Of a stretch of 64,000 nt of DNA, positions 26,647-34,652 are shown one piece after another. Each line of letters opens with the position of its first letter. The stretch's first letter is position 1. Origin of the DNA: Lachnospiraceae bacterium (GTDB lineage: Bacteria; Bacillota; Clostridia; Lachnospirales; Lachnospiraceae). The notes below the pieces were generated by a model. That model saw only the letters and a list, made by a program, of their open reading frames with translations, made no database searches and was not told the origin of the DNA. The position numbers and the translations under genes were made by a program. The stretch lies in the NCBI GenBank assembly GCA_910575475.1, contig CAJTGD010000017.1:1-64000 (forward strand), read 5' to 3'.

Positions 26647-28518
26647 ATGAAAAAATATGCAGTTGTGATACTTGTGTCTGCACTGGTAATTCTCGCACTT
26701 GCGGGATGCTCTGGAGAATTTGAGATTCCGTTCTTTCGTCAGAGTACAGAACAGACGGTCACAGGACAGGTATGCCGGGTGGAAGACGATCTACTTTTCA
26801 TCCGGGCCGGAGGCGAGAAGGACGGGCCGGAAGAAGAGAAAGATGAAAATACCTCCGTTCCGGAGTACACAGGAGAAGAGCTGGAGATCAGGCTGACAAA
26901 GGACACGGTGTTCATGATCCGCAGACCCGATGAAGAAGCAGAGGGCAAAGCAGAATCGGCACAGGACGGATCGGAACGTTCAGAGGAGGACTCCAACGCC
27001 GTGGCAGACGACGGCCCAGAGGAGGACTCAAGCGCTGATTCAAACGGGAACACCGGGGAAATACAGGAGAAATTTGTTGAGGAAGAGATTCCGGCCAGCC
27101 ACATTTCGGAAGGAGACGTGATTTCCGCCAGTCTGGATAAAAAAGGAAATGCATCCAAAATCCTGGTCATTTCCCAGGCCGGGCCGGTGGGCGCGGGAAA
27201 GCTCAGGGAAGCGGAAGACTATGACGCGGCTGTAGAATTTGCCGTCGATATTGAGACAGACGGGGAAGCCTTTGCGTCGGAGGGAACAGATGAAAATACA
27301 GTTCATGTATACGGGGAGGCTAGGGCGGTCCTGAAAAATGCCGAGATCACCAGGACATCCCGGGACAGCACCGGAGGAAGTCCGTCCGTCTCCTACGGCG
27401 TAGGGGCGGCTCTGCTTACGACCAACGGCATTTCCTATATCAAAGACAGCACCGTCAGGACGGACGCATCCGGAGCTGCCGGGATCTTTTCCTATGGAAA
27501 TGCCCATGCCTATGCCATGAATACCGAAGTGTCTACAAGGCAGGACACCTCCGGCGGCATTCAGACGGCAGGCGGCGGACAGCTGTATGCCTGGAATCTG
27601 AACGTGGAGACCTTCGGGCCATCCTCGGCGGCCATCAGCAGCGGCCGGGGAGGCGGAAGGATGGCAGTGGACGGCGGTGCGTATATCACCGGAGGGGCAG
27701 ATTCGCCGGCGGTATCCTGCGGGGCGGATATTGCAGTCCGTGAAGCCGTGCTGACGGCAAACGCATCGGAGGCTGTCCGCATAGAAGGCGGAAATGCGCT
27801 GCATCTGTATGAGTGCGGACTGACGGGAAATATGGGCGATGATCTGTACAACGACAGCGCATGGAACGTGCTCCTTTACCAGGGAAGGTCCGGCGATTTT
27901 GAACCGGGAAACAGTACCTTTGAGATGAAGGGCGGCAGGCTGACGGCCAACAACGGTGGTATCTTTTATACGACAAATACAGAATCCACCATTACGCTGT
28001 CCAATGTAGAGATCGTATACCCGGATGTTCGGGACTTCTTCCTGAAATGTACGGGAAATGATCACCCGGACGGCTGGGGAAAAGCCGGCTCCAACGGGGC
28101 GGACTGCCTGTTTACCGCGGAAAGTCAGGACATGGAAGGAGACATCCTGTGGGATGCGATCAGCCAGCTTGATTTTTATATGACGAAAAACAGTACGCTT
28201 AAAGGAGCAGTCCTGCAGGAAAAAAATGATGGCGGCAAGGACCGCGACGGGTACTGCAACCTTTATATTGAGGAGGGCTGTACCTGGACCGTGACAGGCG
28301 ACAGCAGCCTGAACCGGCTCTCCTGCAGCGGGCGGATCGAGGACGATGAGGGAAAAACCGTGACGATCCGGGGCAAGGACGGAACGGTCTATGTGCAGGG
28401 AACCGGAAAGTATACGATTACGGTGGTATCGCACGAACCGGCGGCTAACCTGTCCGGCGCGTCAGAGATGAGCCGGTGGACGGATCATCAGGCGGAGGTT
28501 CCGGAGATCTTTTTGTAG
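26647..28518 (+). CDS. Lipoprotein with predicted right-handed beta-helix
   Basis: The 623-aa protein has a lipoprotein signal peptide with lipobox LALAGC (Cys at about residue 21), so it is probably anchored on the outer face of the membrane. An acidic, low-complexity linker lies around residues 58-145. A long Gly/Ala/Ser/Asn-rich region follows with repeated beta-strand periods (GGGRMAVDGGAYITGGADSP; GGIQTAGGGQLYAWNLNVET), typical of pectate-lyase-like helices. No catalytic site is recognised. It follows the FtsA-like gene by 125 bases and has its own terminator. Confidence 0.7.
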   Translation: MKKYAVVILVSALVILALAGCSGEFEIPFFRQSTEQTVTGQVCRVEDDLLFIRAGGEKDGPEEEKDENTSVPEYTGEELEIRLTKDTVFMIRRPDEEAEGKAESAQDGSERSEEDSNAVADDGPEEDSSADSNGNTGEIQEKFVEEEIPASHISEGDVISASLDKKGNASKILVISQAGPVGAGKLREAEDYDAAVEFAVDIETDGEAFASEGTDENTVHVYGEARAVLKNAEITRTSRDSTGGSPSVSYGVGAALLTTNGISYIKDSTVRTDASGAAGIFSYGNAHAYAMNTEVSTRQDTSGGIQTAGGGQLYAWNLNVETFGPSSAAISSGRGGGRMAVDGGAYITGGADSPAVSCGADIAVREAVLTANASEAVRIEGGNALHLYECGLTGNMGDDLYNDSAWNVLLYQGRSGDFEPGNSTFEMKGGRLTANNGGIFYTTNTESTITLSNVEIVYPDVRDFFLKCTGNDHPDGWGKAGSNGADCLFTAESQDMEGDILWDAISQLDFYMTKNSTLKGAVLQEKNDGGKDRDGYCNLYIEEGCTWTVTGDSSLNRLSCSGRIEDDEGKTVTIRGKDGTVYVQGTGKYTITVVSHEPAANLSGASEMSRWTDHQAEVPEIFL

Positions 28519-28536
28519 TTTCAGGCGTGATCAGGT

Positions 28537-28584
28537 AAAAGGGATCTGGCCGGCAGGGAATTCCATGCCGGACAGATCCTTTTG
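28537..28584 (+). terminator. Terminator of the beta-helix lipoprotein gene
   Basis: AAAAGGGATCTG-CCGGCA pairs with TGCCGG-CAGATCCTTTT across an 8-10 base loop, giving about 18 pairs with one internal mismatch, followed by TTTTGC. Confidence 0.8.
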
Positions 28585-28606
28585 CGTTCATTACAGGCAA
28601 AAATCA

Positions 28607-28682
28607 TTCCAACCCACTTATCCATTCGCAAAAACCGTGCTGACGCACTCTTACGTCTGCTAACGCAGCTGCTCTTCGCTCT
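28607..28682. repeat. Dispersed palindromic repeat, family A, copy 2
   Basis: It is nearly identical to 9464-9540 (TTCCAACCCACTTATCCATT, then GTGCTGACGCACTCTTACGT and CTGCTAACGCAGC). It overlaps the stop and last codons of ribH, so the repeat contributes the C-terminal residues of the enzyme. Confidence 0.6.
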
Positions 28683-29142
28683 CCAGAGTGCGGATCAGGT
28701 TGACCATTTCGATGGCGCCCTGAGCACATTCCGCCCCTTTATTGCCTGCCTTGGTGCCTGCACGCTCAATGGCCTGTTCGATGGTATCGGTGGTAAGCAC
28801 ACCGAACAGCACCGGAATATCACTTGCTAATGCCACATTTGCAATGCCCTTGGAAACCTCGCTGCACACATAATCGTAGTGGCTGGTACTTCCGCGGATG
28901 ACAGCCCCAAGGGCGATCACCGCATCATATCTTCCGCATTTTGCCATCTTCGAAGCGATCAGCGGAATCTCAAATGCGCCCGGAACCCAGGCAACATGGA
29001 TATCATCGGCACATACACCGTGGCGGAGAAGCGTATCTTCGCACCCGCTAAGCAGTCTGGATACGATAAATTCATTGAAACGGGCAGCGGCAATCCCAAT
29101 CCGAATACCTTCTGCAACCAGTTTCCCTTCAAATATTTTCAT
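28660..29142 (-). CDS. ribH: 6,7-dimethyl-8-ribityllumazine synthase
   Basis: The 160-aa protein condenses 5-amino-6-ribitylamino-uracil with dihydroxybutanone phosphate to form lumazine, the penultimate riboflavin step. Family motifs are complete: [43 protein letters not shown] (catalytic H) and [11 protein letters not shown]. It is the last gene of the minus-strand rib operon, 42 bases after ribBA. Its 3' end merges into a family-A repeat. Confidence 0.96.
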   Translation of the reverse strand: MKIFEGKLVAEGIRIGIAAARFNEFIVSRLLSGCEDTLLRHGVCADDIHVAWVPGAFEIPLIASKMAKCGRYDAVIALGAVIRGSTSHYDYVCSEVSKGIANVALASDIPVLFGVLTTDTIEQAIERAGTKAGNKGAECAQGAIEMVNLIRTLESEEQLR

Positions 29143-29184
29143 GACAATTTTCCTTTCTTTGATATAGACATTTCATCCAGCCGG

Positions 29185-30402
29185 TCAAATGGTTGCGGAC
29201 GCCGCGGAATAGTTCAGGATATGGCCCATTTTCTTCTGCTTGGTACGCAGATAAAACAGATCCTCGCGTGTGGCATCCATCTGGATCGGTACGCGTTCCG
29301 TGATCTCCAGTCCAAAATCCTTCAGCTGATAGATCTTGTCCGGGTTATTGGTCAGAAGCCGAAGCTTGCGTGCTCCCAGATCGCGCAGGATCTGCGCGCC
29401 AATCCAGTATTCCCGCATGTCCGGGGCAAAGCCCAGCTTTAAATTGGCCTCCACAGTATCATATCCCTGTTCCTGCAGCTCGTAGGTTTTCAGCTTATTG
29501 ATCAGTCCGATGCCCCGTCCTTCCTGGCGCATATACAGCAAGATACCCCGTCCTTCCTTTTCGATCATCCGCAGGGCGGCTCCCAATTGCTGCCCGCAGT
29601 CGCACCGCCGGCTTCCCAGGATATCTCCGGTGAGACATTCGGAATGGACCCGGCACAGCAGTTCCTTTCCATCGCCGACCTCTCCCTTTACAAGGGCAAC
29701 GTGGCTTTGGCCGGTCAGGTCGTCGGTATAGCCGTAGATCATGAAATCCCCATAATGGGTAGGCAGCCTGGCAGCGGCCTCCCGGAGCACATGCTTTTCA
29801 TGAAGCCGGCAGTAATCCTGCAGGTCCTTGATGGAAATGACCTTCATATTCCAGGCTTTTGCATGCTCCAGCAGTTCGGCGGTGCGCATCATGGTACCGT
29901 CTTCCCGCATGATCTCACAGCACAGTCCGCATTCCTCCAGCCCTGCCAGACGGCATAGATCCACGGTGGCTTCGGTATGACCGGCCCGTGTCAGTACGCC
30001 TCCCGGACGGGCCGTCAGCGGAAATACATGGCCCGGCTGGCGGAAATCCTGAAATCCGGACATGGGATCTGCGCATTTCCGGCAGGTCAGGCCCCGCTCT
30101 TCTGCGGAAATGCCTGTGGAGGTGTCAATATGGTCCACGGAAACGGTGAATGCCGTTCCGTGATTGTCGGTGTTTTGCTTCACCATCTGCTCCAGCCCCA
30201 GGCGTTTCGCAATCTCTGCGGACATGGGGGTGCAGATTAATCCTCTGGCATGTGTTGCCATAAAGTTTACATTTTCCGTCGTGGCGAACTGGGCGGCGCA
30301 GATCATGTCGCCCTCATTTTCCCGGTCCGGGTCATCCATACACAGGATAATGCGGCCGGCCCTCAGCTCGTCCAGCGCGTCTTCGATCGCTGCAAAGTTC
30401 AT
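29185..30402 (-). CDS. ribBA: Bifunctional DHBP synthase / GTP cyclohydrolase II
   Basis: About 405 aa. The N-terminal DHBP synthase half has [16 protein letters not shown] and ARGLICTPM and ends near residue 200. The C-terminal GTP cyclohydrolase II half has the zinc Cys cluster [18 protein letters not shown] and RQEGRGIGL. They supply the two starting compounds of riboflavin synthesis from ribulose 5-phosphate and GTP. ATG 30402 is preferred to 30423 because AAGGAG lies between them. It sits between ribE and ribH in the operon. Confidence 0.95.
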   Translation of the reverse strand: MNFAAIEDALDELRAGRIILCMDDPDRENEGDMICAAQFATTENVNFMATHARGLICTPMSAEIAKRLGLEQMVKQNTDNHGTAFTVSVDHIDTSTGISAEERGLTCRKCADPMSGFQDFRQPGHVFPLTARPGGVLTRAGHTEATVDLCRLAGLEECGLCCEIMREDGTMMRTAELLEHAKAWNMKVISIKDLQDYCRLHEKHVLREAAARLPTHYGDFMIYGYTDDLTGQSHVALVKGEVGDGKELLCRVHSECLTGDILGSRRCDCGQQLGAALRMIEKEGRGILLYMRQEGRGIGLINKLKTYELQEQGYDTVEANLKLGFAPDMREYWIGAQILRDLGARKLRLLTNNPDKIYQLKDFGLEITERVPIQMDATREDLFYLRTKQKKMGHILNYSAASATI

Positions 30403-30498
30403 GATGAATCTGTCTCCTTCCATTAGAATTTGATTTCTTTTCGTATGTATTTCTTCTATAAAAAATGGACGGCTTCTACCATAGAATGGGAATGGATT

Positions 30499-31149
30499 TC
30501 AAAACCCATGTTCCCGCAGAAAATCTTCTGTGATCCTGCTTTCCGGCAGCGGTGCAGGTGCAGGTCCTGTGATCAGCCTTTGCACGTATTTTCCGATGAT
30601 ATCATTTTCCAGATTGACCGGATCGCCTGCTTTCTTTGTGAGAAGGGTCGTGTGTACGCCGGTATGGGGGATGAGAGAAACACGAAAGCTTTGCTCTGTC
30701 AGTCCGGCCACGGTCAGGCTGACTCCGTCGATGGCAACGGAGCCTTTTTCCACGATCAGGTTCAGGATGTCAGGCGCGGCTTCCACGGTGAGCCATACCG
30801 CATTTTCCTCCCGGCGCACGGTGCGGATGGTTCCGGTCCCGTCAATATGCCCGGAAACGATATGCCCGCCGAATCTTCCGTCCGGGGCCAATGCCCGCTC
30901 CAGATTGACGCGGCTGTCTGTGCAGAGCGCTCCCAGGTTGGTCCTGCGCAGGGTTTCCGGCATCACGTCGGCAATAAAACCGTCCGGCAGGAGTTTTGCG
31001 GCGGTCAGGCATACGCCGTTGACCGCAATGGAATCTCCCGGCCGGGTATTTTCCAGGACCGTATCGGCCTGGATGGAGATCTGTCCGGAGGTACGGTTGG
31101 AAATCACATGGCGCACCCGGCCGATCTCTTCTATGATTCCTGTAAACAT
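30499..31149 (-). CDS. ribE: Riboflavin synthase, alpha subunit
   Basis: The 216-aa protein has the two tandem lumazine-binding repeats: MFTGIIEEIGRV with DSIAVNGVCLT, and FGGHIVSGHIDGTG with GSVAIDGVSLTVAGL. It dismutates two lumazines to riboflavin. GAGGT precedes ATG 31149. Third gene of the operon; the 112-base gap before it holds no recognised riboswitch. Confidence 0.96.
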   Translation of the reverse strand: MFTGIIEEIGRVRHVISNRTSGQISIQADTVLENTRPGDSIAVNGVCLTAAKLLPDGFIADVMPETLRRTNLGALCTDSRVNLERALAPDGRFGGHIVSGHIDGTGTIRTVRREENAVWLTVEAAPDILNLIVEKGSVAIDGVSLTVAGLTEQSFRVSLIPHTGVHTTLLTKKAGDPVNLENDIIGKYVQRLITGPAPAPLPESRITEDFLREHGF

Positions 31150-31261
31150 TTGAAATACCTCATAAATTTGATTCGAATTCAGCTTTTAGTAAATAAATTT
31201 GCACAGTCTGTTTTCTCGCCCTTATGCGGCTGTTTGCGTCATATGATACTGTAGGGCGGAT

Positions 31262-32482
31262 TTATGCGGCGCTCAGTATAAATTCTAATAACAGGTCGCC
31301 GCCGACAGAAGATACCGCAGGGGATGAAAGCCGGATTCCCTCCCCGGGCGTGGGAAATCCGATCCCTTCCACGGGGGTTTTTGCATCCCTTCCGCCCAGC
31401 AGAAGAGGCGCGATATAAGCGTATACCTTTTGCACCAGTCCGGCCCGGAGCATGGCTTCATTCAGTGTGCCGCCGCCTTCCAGAAGGATGCTGTCGATCT
31501 CCATGCGGCCGAGTGCGTCCATCAGGGACGGGAGAGAAACACGGCCGTTCTCTTCCGGAAGCTCCAGGAGGGTGATGCCAAGAGCTTCCAGTGCGGAACG
31601 TTTTCTACGTGTCCCATGGGTATAGGCGATGACCGTCCGATATTGTCCGGCTGTGCGGCAGATCCGGCTGTCCGTGGGAATCCGCAGGCAGGAGTCACAG
31701 AGGATACGGACGGGCTGGCGCGGGGGCTCTGACAGCCGGTCCTCCAGTCCGGAGGATTCTTCTTCTGCCAGGCAGTTCAGCGGCCGATTCTCCGACCCGG
31801 CTGTCTGTTTCTCCGTCCCGCAGTGAAGCGGATGGTCCTCCAGTCTGGATCTTTGCCTTTCCACCCGGCAGTTCAGCAGCGGATCATCCGCCAGCACGGT
31901 GCCGATCCCGGCCAGGATCCCGGTGTACTGACGGCGCAGCTCATGAACATGCTCTCTGGCCTCCCGGCTGGTGATCCATTGGGAAGCGCCGGTGCGGGAG
32001 GCGATCTTTCCGTCGGCGGTCATGGCGTATTTCATCGCCACATAGGGCCGTCCGGTTGTAACATAGTGAAAAAAGACCACGTTGACTGCATCGCATTCGT
32101 CCTGCAGAAAATGTTCCGTTACAGTGATTCCGTTTCTGCGCAGAAGCTCCGCGCCGCCGGCTGCTTTCGGATTCGGATCCCGGGAGCCAATGACCACATG
32201 GGCGATCCCATTTTCCAGGATGGCGTCCGTACAGGGCGGGGTCCGTCCCTGATGACAGCAGGGCTCCAACGTCACATACATGACGGCGCCGGCAGGATCC
32301 TCGGTACAGGAGGCCAGTGCATTGCGCTCCGCGTGGGGGCCGCCGCAGCGGCGGTGATACCCCTCGCCGATGATGCGCCCGTTTTTTACGATCACGGCGC
32401 CCACCATGGGATTCGGGTTCGTTTGGCCAAGCCCCAGCCCGGCAAGACGGATGGCGCGGCGCATATATTGTTCTTCCAGCAT
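31262..32482 (-). CDS. ribD: Bifunctional riboflavin deaminase/reductase, with repeat insertion
   Basis: The 406-aa protein has the deaminase zinc motif (HAERNAL; EPCCHQGRTPPC) at about 50-85 and the reductase domain (MKYAMTADGKIASRTGASQW; LLEGGGTLNEAMLRAGLVQK). Its reactions follow GTP cyclohydrolase II. GGAGGG precedes ATG 32482. It is about 40-50 residues longer than usual: between DDPLLNCR and QPVRILCDS an insert of three diverged 16-residue repeats (for example SRLEDHPLH, SGLEDRLSE) replaces a few linker residues. Catalytic residues are intact. Confidence 0.94.
   Translation of the reverse strand: MLEEQYMRRAIRLAGLGLGQTNPNPMVGAVIVKNGRIIGEGYHRRCGGPHAERNALASCTEDPAGAVMYVTLEPCCHQGRTPPCTDAILENGIAHVVIGSRDPNPKAAGGAELLRRNGITVTEHFLQDECDAVNVVFFHYVTTGRPYVAMKYAMTADGKIASRTGASQWITSREAREHVHELRRQYTGILAGIGTVLADDPLLNCRVERQRSRLEDHPLHCGTEKQTAGSENRPLNCLAEEESSGLEDRLSEPPRQPVRILCDSCLRIPTDSRICRTAGQYRTVIAYTHGTRRKRSALEALGITLLELPEENGRVSLPSLMDALGRMEIDSILLEGGGTLNEAMLRAGLVQKVYAYIAPLLLGGRDAKTPVEGIGFPTPGEGIRLSSPAVSSVGGDLLLEFILSAA
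31736..31882 (-). repeat. Three diverged 48-base repeats inside ribD
   Basis: Units of 48, 48 and 51 bases (31736-31783, 31784-31831, 31832-31882) share the frame and pattern CTCC..., CGGCAGTTCAGCGG. They encode 16-aa units rich in Glu, Arg and Ser. They sit in the loop between strands of the reductase domain just before ILCDS. Confidence 0.7.
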
Positions 32483-32577
32483 AGGCTTCCCTCCGTTTAC
32501 AGTAACAGAAACTGCGTAAAATAACCGGATCCGTTGACATGTGCGGCGAGACTCTTGCTGCTGATTGCCGCGGATCG

Positions 32578-33273
32578 TTAACCGGCATGAAATTTATATC
32601 CGTATCCGGCGATGGTTTTAATGAAATCCACATCCTTTGCGACGCCCCTGCATTTTTTTCGGATCTGGAACACGGTATTTTCCACTGCATGGCAGTACCC
32701 GCCGGAGGGCTCATGCCATACCGCCTCATAGATCTGCTCCTTGGTATAGGTGACATCAGGATTGGAATACAGCATGTACAGGACATCAAACTCCTTGGTT
32801 GACAGATAGATTTCCTGATTGTTGACCGTGGTCTGGTGGTTTTTCACACTCATATGCAGCCGGGAGGAGATCGTTTGGATCCCGAAAAATTCCTGGGCCG
32901 CAATGCAGTCCATTCGGATCTGGTCCAGAAGCATGGACAGGTTTTCAAATTTTTTCGGACAGCGGAGTTTTTTGAAAAGCCGGATTTCCATCTGCTGTCC
33001 GTGAATGTCCCTGGAAAAATTCATGATCAGAGTCTCAATGGAAATCTCGTGATTTTTGTTGACAGTCGGGGAGGTCCCGATATTCGTAACCCCGTAGTAG
33101 AGCTGCCCTTCCAGCAGGACCTCGGTGACATATACGCCCACTGGGGGCATCTCGTCCCTGGACAGGATCTGCAGGTTCGCGGTCGGCGTCCCGACCAGCT
33201 TTCCAATCCCCTGCCCGTATACGATCTTACCTGAAAGATGATAAGCGGGTGTTTGGTTTATGATCTGAGCCAT
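32578..33273 (-). CDS. Riboflavin kinase / OmpR-type winged-helix fusion, predicted flavin-sensing regulator
   Basis: The 231-aa protein joins two domains. Residues 12-128 form a riboflavin kinase like the C-terminal half of RibF: SGKIVYGQGIGKLVGTPTAN (PTAN at 30-33, Mg-ATP), VGVYVTEV, YYGVTNIGTSPT, then E80 of SIETLIMNF at the catalytic-base position. The FAD-synthetase half of RibF is absent. Residues 145-231 form an OmpR/PhoB winged helix (LSTKEFDVLYMLYSNPDVTY; ENTVFQIRKKC; IKTIAGYGYKF), with no receiver domain. It is first in the rib operon. By analogy with archaeal RbkR (a kinase-HTH fusion of different architecture), I infer a repressor that senses riboflavin or FMN through its kinase fold. 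Confidence 0.88.
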   Translation of the reverse strand: MAQIINQTPAYHLSGKIVYGQGIGKLVGTPTANLQILSRDEMPPVGVYVTEVLLEGQLYYGVTNIGTSPTVNKNHEISIETLIMNFSRDIHGQQMEIRLFKKLRCPKKFENLSMLLDQIRMDCIAAQEFFGIQTISSRLHMSVKNHQTTVNNQEIYLSTKEFDVLYMLYSNPDVTYTKEQIYEAVWHEPSGGYCHAVENTVFQIRKKCRGVAKDVDFIKTIAGYGYKFHAG

Positions 33274-33295
33274 GGCGTTACCTCACATATAAAAT

Positions 33296-33341
33296 TGAAC
33301 GGGCTGAAATACCGTTCAGGCGCGGCATTTTGGCCGTTCGG
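33296..33341. promoter_or_regulatory. Candidate operator of the riboflavin operon (GAACGG boxes)
   Basis: TGAACGG (33296-33302) and CCGTTCA (33312-33318) form a perfect 7-bp inverted repeat. A further CCGTTCGG lies at 33334-33341, over the predicted transcription start. Three copies of one hexamer just downstream of a strong promoter suit a repressor. The winged-helix fusion encoded next is the obvious candidate. The inverted pair could also form an RNA hairpin in the leader. Confidence 0.5.
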
Positions 33342-33346
33342 ATAAA

Positions 33347-33375
33347 ATTATAATATTTGAAGGACAAATTATCAA
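33347..33375 (-). promoter_or_regulatory. Sigma-A promoter of the riboflavin operon
   Basis: On the minus strand TTGATA (33375-33370), a 17-base spacer and TATAAT (33352-33347) lie 74 bases before the regulator start. The predicted transcription start near 33340 gives a leader of about 65 bases, too short for an FMN riboswitch (over 100 bases). None of its conserved blocks (AGGGGCAGGG, CCGGCGGT) is seen. Confidence 0.75.
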
Positions 33376-33408
33376 TATAGGGAAGGAATTTCGGAAACTT
33401 TTCGGAAA

Positions 33409-33440
33409 CGGTTTTTGCGAATGGATAAGTGGGTTGGATG
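33409..33440. repeat. Dispersed palindromic repeat, family A, partial inverted copy
   Basis: CGGTTTTTGCGAATGGATAA then GTGGGTTGGATG is the reverse complement of the head of the copy at 28607. A 9-bp hairpin (GGTTGGATG 33432-33440 with CATCCAACC 33451-33459) follows directly. Confidence 0.5.
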
Positions 33441-33487
33441 TTCCTTAGAGCATCCAACCGCACAGCTGAAATTTTTTTAACAGGGGC

Positions 33488-33572
33488 TTGACTCTCACAT
33501 TGTGGTATACTCTAAAGTAGGATTGAGCTCAGGAATACACATATATGTGAGGTGGAACGAATGTTAAAGTGA
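33488..33572 (+). promoter_or_regulatory. Decayed MerR-type promoter with a three-codon frame
   Basis: TTGACT at 33488-33493 with a CACATTGTGG dyad remnant resembles the MerR promoter at 35723. The -10 is poor (TCTAAA or TAAAGT). A ribosome site GAGGTGG precedes ATGTTAAAGTGA (33561-33572), which encodes only three residues. I infer the promoter of a deleted MerR-family gene. Confidence 0.3.
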
Positions 33573-33588
33573 AACATTTGTGCTATGT

Positions 33589-33619
33589 GGAAAAGTCAGA
33601 CGGTTGGTCTGACTTTTCC
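33589..33619 (-). terminator. Terminator hairpin after the 33623 gene
   Basis: GGAAAAGTCAGAC pairs perfectly with GTCTGACTTTTCC over 13 bp around a 5-base loop. It lies directly past the stop of the minus-strand gene. Confidence 0.65.
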
Positions 33620-33622
33620 GCT

Positions 33623-34000
33623 TTACAGAAGGCTTAAAGGCTCCTGCTCGCAGTCCTTCAGGAAAAAACGCAGTGCCATCACCGTGACGGCGATCCGGCA
33701 CTTGATTTCCTCGGGGATCTTTTTTGGCGGATCAGATAAAAGCTTATTCAGATCCCGTTCATCCACATCTGCCATTTTCGCGATGGTCTTTTTGGACAGG
33801 CCGTGATATGAGAGAAGCACTTTCAAAAATGCGGATAATTTTAAATCCTTATCCTCTACGGCGCTGAGATAGAGAAAGGAGATTTTATTAAAGAGTCCGA
33901 ATCGGTATGACGGCTCTTCCGGCAAAAAATCCATCTCCCCCAGTGACAGTCTTTTGACCTGCTCCGCAGGCAGCTGCAGATAGTGGGAAAGCGTATCCAC
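33623..34000 (-). CDS. Hypothetical HTH-like protein, start uncertain
   Basis: About 125 aa are read from GTG 34000, but no ribosome site precedes it. In-frame sequence that looks coding (VLLNTYDFNVDTLSHYLQL) continues upstream to about 34050 without a start, so the 5' end may be lost. The C-terminal half (LLSYHGLSKKTIAKMADVDE) looks like a helix-turn-helix of a small Firmicutes regulator family. No enzyme motif is present. A perfect terminator hairpin follows. Confidence 0.5.
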   Translation of the reverse strand: MDTLSHYLQLPAEQVKRLSLGEMDFLPEEPSYRFGLFNKISFLYLSAVEDKDLKLSAFLKVLLSYHGLSKKTIAKMADVDERDLNKLLSDPPKKIPEEIKCRIAVTVMALRFFLKDCEQEPLSLL

Positions 34001-34165
34001 ATTAAAATCATAGGTGTTGAGCAGTACTTTTAGGGTGTAAGGGATACAACAGACATTATGGAGAAATACAGGAAGGGTGCCTTGGGAGCTTTGCCGGATC
34101 CAGAGTTAATTCATTCCCTGTTAGATTTGAAAGGGAATATGTGAGGAGCTCTAAAATGTTTTTGC

Positions 34166-34215
34166 TTGACAAGAAAACTTGGTATGCTATAATCAAAGTA
34201 ATACAAGAAAACTTG
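34166..34215 (+). promoter_or_regulatory. Promoter with duplicated CAAGAAAACTTG operator
   Basis: TTGACA (34166-34171), a 16-base spacer and TATAAT (34188-34193) form a strong promoter for the two genes at 34301 and 34653. The dyad CAAGAAAACTTG occurs at 34170-34181, inside the promoter, and again at 34204-34215, just past the start site. The flanking A and G are also shared. Two sites about three helical turns apart suggest autorepression by the XRE protein of this operon. Confidence 0.65.
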
Positions 34216-34300
34216 GCAAACAGATTTTTGAATTGTGTCATTTATGCTGGTGGTCAAATGAATTTTATATGAAGTATTTACTGACTTGGGAGGACCGGTT

Positions 34301-34642
34301 ATGAAGAGAGAGGAAATACTGGAAAAAAGCAGGAAGGAAAACAGCGGAGAGGATTTCTATGAGAAAGAGGTCATGAGAGAAGGCGGAGAATTGGGAATCT
34401 ATATGGTTTATATTACGGCTGCGCTGTTCTGCCTGATCAGCATATTTGCCACCGGAAGAGCAGGGTATGACTTGTGGGCAATGGCGCACACTCTGCTGGC
34501 AGTGGGATATACGGTCAGATTAAAGGAATGCCAAAGGAAGCGCTGGCAGGATATCACTCTTGTGGCAGTGCTGTGGGGGGCAATCCTATTGAACTCTGTT
34601 ATGCATTTTAGGAATTTGCTCACGGCTGCCGTGATTTTGTAG
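34301..34642 (+). CDS. DUF6442-like small membrane protein
   Basis: The 113-aa protein has a charged N-terminus (KREEILEKSRKEN, then DFYEKEVMREGGELG) and three hydrophobic helices (about 33-50, 58-75, 85-108). This is the layout of small proteins paired with one XRE regulator in Clostridia (DUF6442). GGGAGG precedes ATG 34301. The regulator gene follows after 10 bases. The function is unknown; the pair may be a membrane stress or bacteriocin-immunity unit. Confidence 0.6.
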   Translation: MKREEILEKSRKENSGEDFYEKEVMREGGELGIYMVYITAALFCLISIFATGRAGYDLWAMAHTLLAVGYTVRLKECQRKRWQDITLVAVLWGAILLNSVMHFRNLLTAAVIL

Positions 34643-34652
34643 GAGGACGCCT

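Noticed and set aside
27040-28434. 464-codon minus-strand frame opposite the beta-helix lipoprotein
   Set aside because: The plus strand has a clear signal peptide, lipobox, start and terminator; the antisense frame has none.
32483-32577. Possible FMN riboswitch in the gap before ribD
   Set aside because: The 95-base gap is shorter than the aptamer and contains none of its conserved blocks; it has only the ribD ribosome site.
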